Position numbers and translations under genes: made by a program. Under the pieces are notes generated by a model. The model searched no databases. It saw only the letters and a list, made by a program, of their open reading frames with translations, and was not told the DNA's origin. A stretch of 64,000 nucleotides of DNA from Clostridiales bacterium VE202-21 (GTDB lineage: Bacteria > Bacillota > Clostridia > Lachnospirales > Lachnospiraceae): assembly GCA_000509105.1 (NCBI GenBank), contig BAIF02000040.1, forward strand, positions 1-64,000, given 5' to 3'. Each line of letters opens with the position of its first letter. Positions within the stretch are counted from its first letter, which is position 1. Below, in pieces: positions 17,939 through 26,474 of this stretch.

Positions 17939-19321
17939 ATGAAAGTAAAAAGAAAGTGGGCGGCATTGTTAGGTGCAGTAGTTATGGCAGCATCCTGTGC
18001 CATGCTGTCTGATGGAAATGTCGTTAAGGCGGCCAGTAAACCTGTGGTTTCATCAAGTGCGGCAAATGCAACCGGAAATATTGGAGATACGATTGTAGTA
18101 CCTGTCTCATTTTCAAGTGAGAGTGAAGATCTGGTTGCTATCCATGGGGAACCTTCTTTTGATACGTCAGTTCTGAAATTTGCAGGCGTTGATTATGTAG
18201 GGATTCCAGCAGGAATGCCCTCTGTGGCAGGTGGGAATTTTGGATTTGTAACAACAGAAAACTTCAGTAGCGGTACAATTAATGTGAAGTTTGAAGTTTT
18301 AAAATGTACTACTGATCCGATTACTGTAACAATTAATAATTTATACTACACCAGCAGTGAGGCAGACGGCGACCCAACAGTTGTTTCAGCAAATGTTACA
18401 GTGAACCATCCTGCTGACCAGAATCAGGTAGAAGAGACGAAAGCAACTTGTGTAGATCCGGGCCACAAGAAAGTGACTTGCGGTGTTTGCGGCAAAGTGC
18501 TTTCCGACGAAGATACTCCGGTTCTCGGACATGACGATGGAAAATGGAAAGTGGTAAAAGAAGCAACCTGTAAAGAAAAAGGTACAAAAGAATTACGCTG
18601 TACAAGAGATAATGCACTTCTGAAAACAGAAGATATACCGCTTCTTGACCATTCCTGGGATAAAGGAAAAGTAACAAAAGAAGCAACCTGCAAGGAAAAA
18701 GGCGAGAAAACTTATACATGTAAAGTTTGCGGAGATACAAAAACAGAAGCGATTGCACTGAAAGAACACTCTTGGGACAAGGGAAAAGTGACGAAGGAAG
18801 CAACCTGCAAAGAAAAAGGCGAGAAAACTTACACCTGCAGTATTTGCGGAGATACAAAAAAAGAAGCAATTGCAGTGAAAGAACACTCCTGGGATAAGGG
18901 GAAAGTAACAAAAGAAGCAACATGCAAAGAAAAAGGTGAGAAAGTTTACACCTGTAAAGTTTGCGGAGATACAAAAAAAGAAGCAATTGCAGCGAAAGAA
19001 CATGAATGGGTTGTCAGTGATGATACCGATAAAGACGGATGGAAGGTAGTAACCAAGGCGACAACTACGAAAGAAGGAAGCAAAGAAAGAGTTTGCTCCA
19101 TATGTGGTGAAAAAGAGACCGCTGTGATCGCTAAGCTTTCAGCAGATCCTGCAAAACCAGGAAACACCGATAATAAGAACAATACTGACAATAAAAAGAA
19201 TACAAAGTCATCTACTGTAAAGACTGGAGATACCATGAACATTGCGTATCTGGTAGTGCTTCTTGCAGCAGCAGGCGGTGCAGCTGTTATTGCAGCAGGA
19301 CGTCGTAAAAAAAATAAATAG
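17939..19321 (+). CDS. Membrane/wall-anchored cohesin-like protein with cysteine-rich tandem repeats
   Basis: The 460-residue protein has a signal peptide (cut near VVKAAS, about residue 31). A domain at about 36-155 looks like a cohesin (GNIGDTIVVPVSFSSES, then FDTSVLKFAGVDY). Six or so 35-45-residue repeats follow, most containing ATCKEKG and a CxxCG knuckle. After them come an Asn/Lys-rich linker, a KTGDT element, one hydrophobic helix (AYLVVLLAAAGGAAVIAAG) and an RRKKNK tail. This is the build of a surface scaffold or receptor. The two preceding proteins end in dockerins, so this is the obvious partner. The paired cysteines could bind metal or form disulfides. AAAGGAG stands seven bases before the start. 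The cohesin call is by fold features only. Confidence 0.75.
   Translation: MKVKRKWAALLGAVVMAASCAMLSDGNVVKAASKPVVSSSAANATGNIGDTIVVPVSFSSESEDLVAIHGEPSFDTSVLKFAGVDYVGIPAGMPSVAGGNFGFVTTENFSSGTINVKFEVLKCTTDPITVTINNLYYTSSEADGDPTVVSANVTVNHPADQNQVEETKATCVDPGHKKVTCGVCGKVLSDEDTPVLGHDDGKWKVVKEATCKEKGTKELRCTRDNALLKTEDIPLLDHSWDKGKVTKEATCKEKGEKTYTCKVCGDTKTEAIALKEHSWDKGKVTKEATCKEKGEKTYTCSICGDTKKEAIAVKEHSWDKGKVTKEATCKEKGEKVYTCKVCGDTKKEAIAAKEHEWVVSDDTDKDGWKVVTKATTTKEGSKERVCSICGEKETAVIAKLSADPAKPGNTDNKNNTDNKKNTKSSTVKTGDTMNIAYLVVLLAAAGGAAVIAAGRRKKNK
18650..19000 (+). repeat. Three near-identical 117-bp tandem repeats inside the cohesin-like gene
   Basis: Units at 18650-18766, 18767-18883 and 18884-19000 each encode 39 residues beginning HSWDKGKVTKEATCKEKGEK and containing one CxxCG pair. 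Divergent units flank them on both sides. Their near identity suggests recent unit duplication and possible copy-number variation between strains. Confidence 0.9.
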
Positions 19322-19332
19322 CAATTAAAAAA

Positions 19333-19381
19333 CAGTTTCTGCCCCAGGGTATCAGGTCATGCATACCTTTGGGCGGAACTG
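19333..19381 (+). other. Hairpin in the 213-base gap after the cohesin-like gene
   Basis: CAGTTTCTGCCCCAGGGTAT at 19333-19352 can pair, imperfectly, with ATACCTTTGGGCGGAACTG at 19363-19381. A second stem (AAGGGCAT with ATGCCCT) lies near 19411-19435. Neither is followed by a U-tract, so these may be mRNA-processing or stability elements that partly separate the scaffold gene from downstream genes. Confidence 0.5.
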
Positions 19382-19534
19382 CGGCTTAACTGCAGAATAA
19401 GGCGTTCCCAAGGGCATTCCGTAATACATGCCCTGCGGGGATAAAGTGTTAGAGAATGATTCAGCCTTAAGCCTTCTGATCAGGGTTTTGAGGCTGGGTC
19501 ATATTTTGAGTAAATTGGGAGTGGAGTTTAAAGT

Positions 19535-20095
19535 ATGAAGCGACATAAGATGATAGAAACATTAAAAAAAATAGGTGCAGCATCCGCAGCAGTGTGTCTC
19601 GCAGCACTGTTTTTTATCATGCTGGCGGTTTCTGGCCATACAGCTCCGGAGAATCCCATGGAAGACAAAGATGCGGATGCATCCCGTATGTATTTGACAT
19701 CGTCCACACTTGCTATGGATGAGACGCAGCTGGCAGATGTGGAGAATGCCAACATCAATACCGGAGAAGAAGGGCATAAAGAGGCCCAGGAGGAAAAAGA
19801 AAAGGAACAGGAAGAAGATCAGGCAGAGCAGGGGGAGATGCAGCAGGAGGATGATAATGCGCAGGAGAACCAGCGGGAACAGGTAAATGCGAATACCTCA
19901 GATCCGTCCTTAAGCACGCCTTCAAGAGACAGCTTGCTTGCCTTGATTGATAAGCATAAGAATAACGATCCATCCAATCCATCTCAAGGAGGAGAAGGAC
20001 CAGGGGGGAAGAAGGAGATCATGGCAATCAGGGAGGCGGGGAGCCGGGAGGAAATGGTAGCAAGCCTACGGAGGGCGGCAAGGTCATTACCTTGA
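19535..20095 (+). CDS. DUF4430 surface protein, N-terminal part (frameshifted)
   Basis: This is the front of a secreted or membrane-tethered protein. A hydrophobic segment at about residues 13-34 (AASAAVCLAALFFIMLAVSG) is followed by an acidic Glu/Gln-rich linker (about 75-115) and a Gly-rich stretch. After the run of six G at 20003-20008 the reading becomes nonsense. With a seventh G it would continue through a Gly-rich linker (EEGDHGNQGGGEPGGNG) into the next entry. The complete gene is therefore 19535-21783, about 750 residues. It lies in the riboswitch 2 operon after the scaffold gene. Confidence 0.75.
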   Translation: MKRHKMIETLKKIGAASAAVCLAALFFIMLAVSGHTAPENPMEDKDADASRMYLTSSTLAMDETQLADVENANINTGEEGHKEAQEEKEKEQEEDQAEQGEMQQEDDNAQENQREQVNANTSDPSLSTPSRDSLLALIDKHKNNDPSNPSQGGEGPGGKKEIMAIREAGSREEMVASLRRAARSLP

Positions 20096-21783
20096 ATCCG
20101 GAGGAATCCAGTAATTTATTTGAGACCAATCTCAAGAATGGAAGGGTAGATGAACCAAAGTATGACTTAAAGATTACACTTACAGAGAAAGGGAAAAAAT
20201 TAAAGTTACTCAGCCGAAAAGTAACTCGGAATGGTTCCTCATTCCTGTATCCGAAGGATAAGGGGATTTCACTCGAACAAGGGCACAATAAAGTTTCAGT
20301 GACGCTATGTTTCCGGGATCCAAAGACGAATGATCAGATTTATGCATCTACGGAGGTATATAATATTATCTACACACCGAAAGATCACTTTTTACTTACA
20401 GTACAGGTCTTAGGCACTAACGACATAGTATATCTAAAAAATGGAGACGATTATACCGTTTATAATAAAAACATCAGCCTGAGAGTTACTGTATCGAAGG
20501 GGACTAAGCAGTATAAAGAATATTTAAGGAAGATTCCCTCAGACGGGGACGATCTAACCCCCAGCGATTCTTCCGGCAGATATGATTTAAAGTTGAATGT
20601 GGGTCCTAATAAATATCGTGCACGTGGAGGAGATGGGCAAAACCAAGAAGTGTGTGAATTTACAATCACCTATAAAACAGAGATAGATACACTGCAGTTA
20701 ATAAGCAGAGATAAGAAAATTGACGAAAAGGCTGAAAGTACCAGCTTTGGGGGTCGCAAGGAGCTAGACTATAAATCAAAGTCAGACGAACTTGAGTTTC
20801 TTGTTACTCTCTCAAACGGTAATGACCAGATAACAAGAGTCGATGTGGAGAATCGGTTAGGGTCTACCGCTCTGCATGAGCAGATATCTCCAGGTGAGTA
20901 TATGTCTTATAAATTAGATGCCGCCGGGCCGACAAGTATAAAAGTGACATTTAAAGACTCCCAGGGGATGGAACAGTTTTATATTTGGGATATCAAATAT
21001 GAACCAGACAGAAGTGAAAGCGAAAACAATGACAAGGCGCCGTTTATTAAAACTAATCTTGGATCAGAAAAAGTAGACCGCAGCCCGTGGCAATTTGAGG
21101 CTGCATTTTATGCACATGACGGGCGTAAACTTTCAGCAAGATACGCTCAGGTATATTTGAATGGAGAAGAATTGATATTTTCCGGTATAGCCGGTGAATT
21201 TTTTGTATATGATCTATACCTGACAGAAGGACCCAATTATCTCAGTGTTACAGTAACGGATGACGAACAGTATACAATCACGGAACAGTATACGGTGACA
21301 TTTAGTCCGGATAAAGAAAGCGTTCAGGTGCGTTTGATTCTTTCGGCTAATGTAATAGGGCTGGGAACCAAGATAGATGAGTATGTGACTGTCCCTGGCG
21401 GACAGACCATTGCCCAGATTGTGAATGACCGGCTGGAGGCTTATGGATATACACCAATATATGAGGGCACTCCAACAGACGCTGCATATTTCCTGAATTA
21501 TATCGATAAACCCGGGATTCTCGATGGATGGTCAATATCCGATGAACAGCGGGAAATGTATGAGTTGCAGGGAATTACTATTGAAGAGCCAGCCAGCAAT
21601 GACAGTCTGGGAAAAGATGTATTCGCAAGCGGCAGCGCAGGGTGGATGGTTACACAGAATAATGGTTTTATCGGAAAGAGCATGGGCGTATATGGAGTTA
21701 GGGACGGTGATGTCATACAGGTAATGTTTACGATTAATAATGGGGAAGATATTAACGTGGATCCCAACAGCGGAGCCTACTAA
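20092..21783 (+). CDS. DUF4430 (transcobalamin C-terminal-like) surface protein, main part (frameshifted)
   Basis: This is the main body of the broken gene above; the true frame enters near 20009, and ATG 20092 is internal. It holds about four Ig-like or cadherin-like beta domains, each of roughly 100 residues. The C-terminal domain (from about 21310) has DUF4430 features: VTVPGGQTIAQIVNDRL, then SAGWMVTQNNGF, and finally GVRDGDVIQVMFT. DUF4430 is related to the C-terminal beta domain of transcobalamin and intrinsic factor. A second, free-standing DUF4430 protein is encoded at 32868. A role in corrinoid contact outside the cell is inferred from that relation and the riboswitch. Confidence 0.75.
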   Translation: MNPEESSNLFETNLKNGRVDEPKYDLKITLTEKGKKLKLLSRKVTRNGSSFLYPKDKGISLEQGHNKVSVTLCFRDPKTNDQIYASTEVYNIIYTPKDHFLLTVQVLGTNDIVYLKNGDDYTVYNKNISLRVTVSKGTKQYKEYLRKIPSDGDDLTPSDSSGRYDLKLNVGPNKYRARGGDGQNQEVCEFTITYKTEIDTLQLISRDKKIDEKAESTSFGGRKELDYKSKSDELEFLVTLSNGNDQITRVDVENRLGSTALHEQISPGEYMSYKLDAAGPTSIKVTFKDSQGMEQFYIWDIKYEPDRSESENNDKAPFIKTNLGSEKVDRSPWQFEAAFYAHDGRKLSARYAQVYLNGEELIFSGIAGEFFVYDLYLTEGPNYLSVTVTDDEQYTITEQYTVTFSPDKESVQVRLILSANVIGLGTKIDEYVTVPGGQTIAQIVNDRLEAYGYTPIYEGTPTDAAYFLNYIDKPGILDGWSISDEQREMYELQGITIEEPASNDSLGKDVFASGSAGWMVTQNNGFIGKSMGVYGVRDGDVIQVMFTINNGEDINVDPNSGAY

Positions 21784-21818
21784 CAGCTAATAAGACGATG
21801 TACGAGGAGGAAGAAGAA

Positions 21819-22754
21819 ATGAATAGTCAGACAGATTCGGTCATACAGGAGATTGAAAAGGTAATCATCGGCAAGCGGGAGGTGGTAGAGAGGGTGCTCA
21901 TGGCGATCCTTTCAGAGGGGCACATCCTGCTGGACGATGTACCTGGTGTGGGAAAGACAACGCTTGCAGTTGCCTGCTCCAGAGTCATGGGGATGGATTA
22001 TAACCGAATCCAGTTTACTCCGGATGTAGTGCCTTCCGATATTGTCGGATTCTCTATCTATAATAAAGAATATGGAAGCTTTGATTATAAGCCCGGCGTG
22101 GTGATGACAAATCTCCTGCTGGCAGATGAGATTAACCGAACTTCCAGCAAGACTCAGTCTGCTCTTCTGGAGGTTATGGAAGAGGGACAGGTGACGGTAG
22201 ACGGCACAACCCATCTGCTTCCACGGCCATTTGTGGTGATCGCCACACAGAACCCCGTGGGGTCAGCAGGTACCCAGCTCCTGCCTCAGGCGCAGCTGGA
22301 CCGTTTTATGATTAAACTGGAGATGGGGTACCCGGACTTTGAAAGCCAGGTGAATATCCTGCGGGACCGCCAGACGGCAAACCCCATTGACGAAACGGAT
22401 GAAATTATCCACAGAGACACAATCCTTTCAATGCAGGAGGAAGTCCGTGGAATTCATGTCAAAGATTCCATTCTGGAATATGTAACGGCATTGGCTATGG
22501 AAACCCGGAAGGATGAGATGATCCGTCTGGGAGTCAGTCCCCGAGGCGCACTGGCGGTAGTAAGGATGGCAAAAGCCCACGCCTATCTGGACGGCAGAGA
22601 TTTTGTGATGCCGGAAGATGTACAGCAGGTCTTTGTGGATGTCTGTGCACACCGTCTTATTATGAACCCGAAAGCAAGGGTCTCAGAGCTTTCGGCGGCG
22701 GATGTCCTGAAACAGGTTATGAATAGAACAAAATCTCCGGACAGCGGACGTTGA
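21819..22754 (+). CDS. MoxR-family AAA+ ATPase
   Basis: MoxR ATPases are cytoplasmic chaperone-like AAA+ proteins that act with DUF58 and VWA proteins in maturing complexes. Here the 311 residues show Walker A (DVPGVGKTTLA, about 43-53), Walker B (LLADEINR, about 101-108), sensor 1 (VIATQNPVG) and an arginine-finger region (QAQLDRFM), with the C-terminal lid after residue 220. The start at 21819 has GAGGAGG eight bases upstream; the ATG at 21798 lacks one. It forms a tight unit with the DUF58 gene (10-base gap) and the transglutaminase-like gene, a common trio. In this operon it might assist assembly of surface proteins, which is inference. Confidence 0.93.
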   Translation: MNSQTDSVIQEIEKVIIGKREVVERVLMAILSEGHILLDDVPGVGKTTLAVACSRVMGMDYNRIQFTPDVVPSDIVGFSIYNKEYGSFDYKPGVVMTNLLLADEINRTSSKTQSALLEVMEEGQVTVDGTTHLLPRPFVVIATQNPVGSAGTQLLPQAQLDRFMIKLEMGYPDFESQVNILRDRQTANPIDETDEIIHRDTILSMQEEVRGIHVKDSILEYVTALAMETRKDEMIRLGVSPRGALAVVRMAKAHAYLDGRDFVMPEDVQQVFVDVCAHRLIMNPKARVSELSAADVLKQVMNRTKSPDSGR

Positions 22755-22764
22755 GGAGGCAGAA

Positions 22765-23940
22765 ATGGTAAAATCCAGAGTTCTGTGGGCTATATGGCTG
22801 TTATTTACGGTATGCTTTTGTATAATGGCAGGCGGCACGGCCGGATATCTGCTGATTGCTGTTTCCGTGGTGCTGCCGCTTCTGGCAGGTTTGCTGACCA
22901 GGCTGGCAGCGTCCGGGCTGAAGGCAGAGCTTACAGCAGAGTCCTACAGTGAAAAAGGAGCCGCGGCATCCGGCCAGGTGATTGTTACGAATACCAGCTT
23001 TCTTCCGGCCGACCGCCTGCTGTGCAGGGTCAGCTGCGAGAATCTGCTGACCGGAGAAGTTGAGAATACAACGCTGCGGATGGCGGCACCAGGAAAGATG
23101 CGTGCGGCAACGGAAATAGAGATAAAAAGCCGGCATTCCGGCCGGGTGAGATTGACGCTGCGGCAGCTTACACTTTTTGATCCCTTCGGCCTGTTCCGGT
23201 TCCGCATCCGATTAGGCCGTGAGATTTCGGCGCTGACGATGTTTGCCCCGCGTACATTTTCTGTGGAAACGCAGATTGCCTATGGGGAAAATGCAAATCT
23301 GGACAGTGATGAATACTCCATGAAAAAGGCGGGATATGATCCGTCAGAGACATTTGCGGTTCGTGAGTATCAGCCGGGTGACCGGATCCGGCAGATCCAC
23401 TGGAAGCTGACGGAGAAGTTCGATAGTCTTATGGTACGAGATTATGGCCTGCCGATTCAGAACACGATACTGCTGCTGCTTGAAACCGGAAGAATAAAAG
23501 GGACAGAGAAGACAGATCCGTCCTGTCTGGACGCATTGGCGGAGGCAATTCTCTCGGTATCCCAGGAATTGATCAGCCAGCAGATTGTACATACGATAGG
23601 CTGGCAGAATCATGAGGAGAATACGTTTTCCAGTATGGAAATTGAAACAGATGAGGATCTGAATATTGTGCTTCCGGGGCTTCTTGGAGCAGTTCCGGGA
23701 GAAGATGAGATGTCTGCTGCGGAACATTACCTGAAGACCCGTGAACAGCTGGAGTTTGCCCATGTGGTTCTGTTTACCCCGCAGCACCGTTCGGCATTAA
23801 GCTTTCTGGCAGACCAGTGTCTGCTGACGGAAGTTCTGTGTGAAGAAGGCGGGGCAGGTTATGACCGGCAGGATGGGATATCCATGATTGGAACCGGACC
23901 TGAGACAATGATGGAATATCTTTCTTATATAGAAATATAG
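22765..23940 (+). CDS. DUF58 domain protein, MoxR partner
   Basis: The 391-residue protein has two N-terminal membrane helices (about 8-25 and 28-47), a beta-rich region and a DUF58 motif at about 195-225 (VREYQPGDRIRQIHWKLT, then RDYG). A degenerate VWA-like end follows. DUF58 proteins nearly always accompany MoxR ATPases and are thought to be their membrane-side partners. GAGGAGG precedes the ATG. It sits between the MoxR gene and the transglutaminase-like gene; the biochemical role is unknown. Confidence 0.88.
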   Translation: MVKSRVLWAIWLLFTVCFCIMAGGTAGYLLIAVSVVLPLLAGLLTRLAASGLKAELTAESYSEKGAAASGQVIVTNTSFLPADRLLCRVSCENLLTGEVENTTLRMAAPGKMRAATEIEIKSRHSGRVRLTLRQLTLFDPFGLFRFRIRLGREISALTMFAPRTFSVETQIAYGENANLDSDEYSMKKAGYDPSETFAVREYQPGDRIRQIHWKLTEKFDSLMVRDYGLPIQNTILLLLETGRIKGTEKTDPSCLDALAEAILSVSQELISQQIVHTIGWQNHEENTFSSMEIETDEDLNIVLPGLLGAVPGEDEMSAAEHYLKTREQLEFAHVVLFTPQHRSALSFLADQCLLTEVLCEEGGAGYDRQDGISMIGTGPETMMEYLSYIEI

Positions 23941-24007
23941 AATCAACTGCAGTTGTAAATGAAAGCATATTAAGAATATATCAAGAGAAGTGGCGGAAGA
24001 TAAGCAA

Positions 24008-26422
24008 ATGGTAGAGAAAACAACGAAAAAAGCGAAGGCTGCTGAACAGAAAGCATTTCATCTGTACAGCGTTGAAAAACAGGGAAATAAGAAAAACAGA
24101 GCAGCGGCTTATCTTGTGGACTGGATTTTTTTGTGGCTGTATCTGGCCGGAAGCACAGGATGGCTGGTATCGGCGTTTCAGATTCCGGTCAGTCCGGGAT
24201 TGTTCGCAGGTATGCAGGGAGTCATTGCCCTGCTGATGCTCCTGGCCGGAGCGGGCAGGGGAAAAGCCCGTTTTTTAAAGATCGCGGCATGGTGTGGCCT
24301 GTTGGCGGTTACGGTCCTGATGTTTAGGGATATCTGGAACGACGGCATACATATTTTATATAATCATGCGGTAGACGTACTGGGAAAGCAGTATCCCTAT
24401 CTTTTGCCGGCTTATTATGTGGCGGCAGAGGGAACAATGGAGACGGCCTGCATGTATGCTGCACTGGCCTGGATGTCCGGAATGCTTGCAGTGTTAGGGC
24501 AATATCTGGTCCGGACCGGAAACAGACTTCTTCTGGGTATACAGATTGTGTTTATTCTGCTGGTGCAGATGGTTGTCGGGATCGCTCCGGAACTGTTATG
24601 GAATATAGGTTCTTTCTTATGCCTGCTTGCCGTGTGGATACGGGGGCATGGGGAGATGGTTCCGGCAGGGAAACAGCGTCTGGCTTCTCTCCAGGTATTC
24701 GCCCTCGTGGCAGCGGGAAGTGCTCTCCTGCTTTTGGGGGGCAGCATTGTACTTGGGAAGACCACTGTTACGGAGGATGATTTATTTGCAGGATGGAAAG
24801 AAACCTGGAAGTCTATGATGGAAGAGTCACGCTACAGCGGGGACGCAGAGGTTCTTCCGGAGGGCCGGTTTAAAGGGCTTGGATCTTTTGAAACCGAAAA
24901 TAAGCCGGTACTGGAAGTGACCATGACAACACCGGAGTCCTATTACCTGAGAGGGTATACCGGCAGTCAGTATACGGGTACCGGATGGACAGATATTCCG
25001 TCGGAAAAGCTCTGGGAGGGAAGAAATTTGTTTTATTGGCTCCACCAGGGGGGATTCTACGGACAAGAATGTCTGGGAGATGCGGCAGTGGCGCTGGATG
25101 AAGAGGCGGCTGCGGAAGAAAAGAATACAGTCGCGGTCAGGAACCTGGCGGGCAGTTCCAAGTACTGTTATGTGCCATATGAATTACAGTCGGTGAAAGA
25201 AGCGGATCTGCAGACCAGGATGGATGCCCAGAAAATAGGAGATGCCGGACTGATTGCCGGAGGCTGGAATGGAGAACGAGAATATGTATTTCAGGCGCTT
25301 TCTAACCAGGTGACCAAATACCCGGCCTACGATGCCAGGCTGCTGGATGAGAAGAATCTTACGGAAGCGGGGAAAGCATACAAGCGAAACGAAGAATTCT
25401 ACAATGAATTTGTTTATGCTACCTATCTGGATATCCCATTTGAACTTACGTCTGTCTTGCATGATCTTATCGATACGGGAGAGACAGAACAGGGTGAAAA
25501 GCATGTGGACTATGCAGAGGCGAAACAAAATATACTGTACGTGCTGACGGCAGATTATACGGATACGAAGAAGCTGGAGGGAAGCTGGAACGGGTCGGAT
25601 TTCATACAGGAATTTCTGAATTATTCTAAAAAGGGATATTCTGTACATTTTGCAAGTGCAGCGGCTATGATGTTCCGTTACTATGGGATCCCGTCCCGTT
25701 ATGTGGAAGGATATCTGATTACGCCGGAGGATGTCAAAGCAATGACGGCAGGAGAACCGTATATTCTGGATGATACTCATGCCCATGCCTGGGTGGAATA
25801 CTATCAGGACGGTGTTGGCTGGCTGCCCTTTGAGGTTACCCCATCGTACATAGGTACTATGGATAAAGCGGAGGATTTCCAGGATATTTCCGGGCTTTCA
25901 GGCCAGGGATCGGAGAACCAGCCCGATGAGCCGGAGGAAGAAAAGGAAGAGCAGAAGAAAGAAGAGGAAGACGAGATTGACTGGCTTCTGATTCTGGAGA
26001 TTGTTTTAATAGCAGGAATCTGTCTCATGCTCTTGGTTATGCTTGTATTTCTAATCTGGATCCTGCTGCAGAGACACAAAAGCAGGAAGACGAAAAAGCT
26101 GTTTGGCTCTGCGGACAGAAGGCTGGCGATCAGGGCGCTCTTTGAGTACAGTATGAATATTCTGTCCGTGGCCGGACTGGATATAAGGAACACGTCCCTT
26201 TACGATTACAGAGAACCGGTGGGGGATATGTTTGACGAAGAAACAGCGGCACAATATGAGGAGATCGTGAGAATCCGTCAGGAGGCGGTCTACAGTGACC
26301 ATGAGATTACAGAGGAACAGCGGGAAATGCAGGATGCATTTAAAAATAAGATCTGGAATCGGATCTATAAGAATGGAAGCATCATACAGAAGTTCCGTCT
26401 GAAATATATCTATTTCCTGTAA
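24008..26422 (+). CDS. Membrane transglutaminase-like protein with altered catalytic residues
   Basis: The roughly 804-residue protein has six or seven N-terminal membrane helices (about 30-260), an outer transglutaminase-core domain (about 430-625) and one further helix (about 661-690) with a cytoplasmic tail. The core reads GYSVHFASAAAMMFRYYGIP, then DTHAHAWVEYY and GWLPFEVTP. The usual catalytic Cys is Ser545, the His (593) is kept and the usual Asp is Glu609. It is thus probably inactive as a transglutaminase or protease and may bind peptide or scaffold partners. I choose ATG 24008, with GGAAGA seven bases upstream, over the GTG at 23990. It completes the MoxR-DUF58-TGase trio. Confidence 0.88.
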   Translation: MVEKTTKKAKAAEQKAFHLYSVEKQGNKKNRAAAYLVDWIFLWLYLAGSTGWLVSAFQIPVSPGLFAGMQGVIALLMLLAGAGRGKARFLKIAAWCGLLAVTVLMFRDIWNDGIHILYNHAVDVLGKQYPYLLPAYYVAAEGTMETACMYAALAWMSGMLAVLGQYLVRTGNRLLLGIQIVFILLVQMVVGIAPELLWNIGSFLCLLAVWIRGHGEMVPAGKQRLASLQVFALVAAGSALLLLGGSIVLGKTTVTEDDLFAGWKETWKSMMEESRYSGDAEVLPEGRFKGLGSFETENKPVLEVTMTTPESYYLRGYTGSQYTGTGWTDIPSEKLWEGRNLFYWLHQGGFYGQECLGDAAVALDEEAAAEEKNTVAVRNLAGSSKYCYVPYELQSVKEADLQTRMDAQKIGDAGLIAGGWNGEREYVFQALSNQVTKYPAYDARLLDEKNLTEAGKAYKRNEEFYNEFVYATYLDIPFELTSVLHDLIDTGETEQGEKHVDYAEAKQNILYVLTADYTDTKKLEGSWNGSDFIQEFLNYSKKGYSVHFASAAAMMFRYYGIPSRYVEGYLITPEDVKAMTAGEPYILDDTHAHAWVEYYQDGVGWLPFEVTPSYIGTMDKAEDFQDISGLSGQGSENQPDEPEEEKEEQKKEEEDEIDWLLILEIVLIAGICLMLLVMLVFLIWILLQRHKSRKTKKLFGSADRRLAIRALFEYSMNILSVAGLDIRNTSLYDYREPVGDMFDEETAAQYEEIVRIRQEAVYSDHEITEEQREMQDAFKNKIWNRIYKNGSIIQKFRLKYIYFL

Positions 26423-26474
26423 TAGAACAAATATGCCGGGGTTATGAATAAAAGGAAGCTGCAAGGAGGAAGAA

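Noticed and set aside
13912-18420. Ordinary cellulosome for plant polysaccharides
   Set aside because: No glycoside hydrolase, carbohydrate-binding or multi-cohesin scaffoldin gene is present, and the operon is under a cobalamin aptamer.
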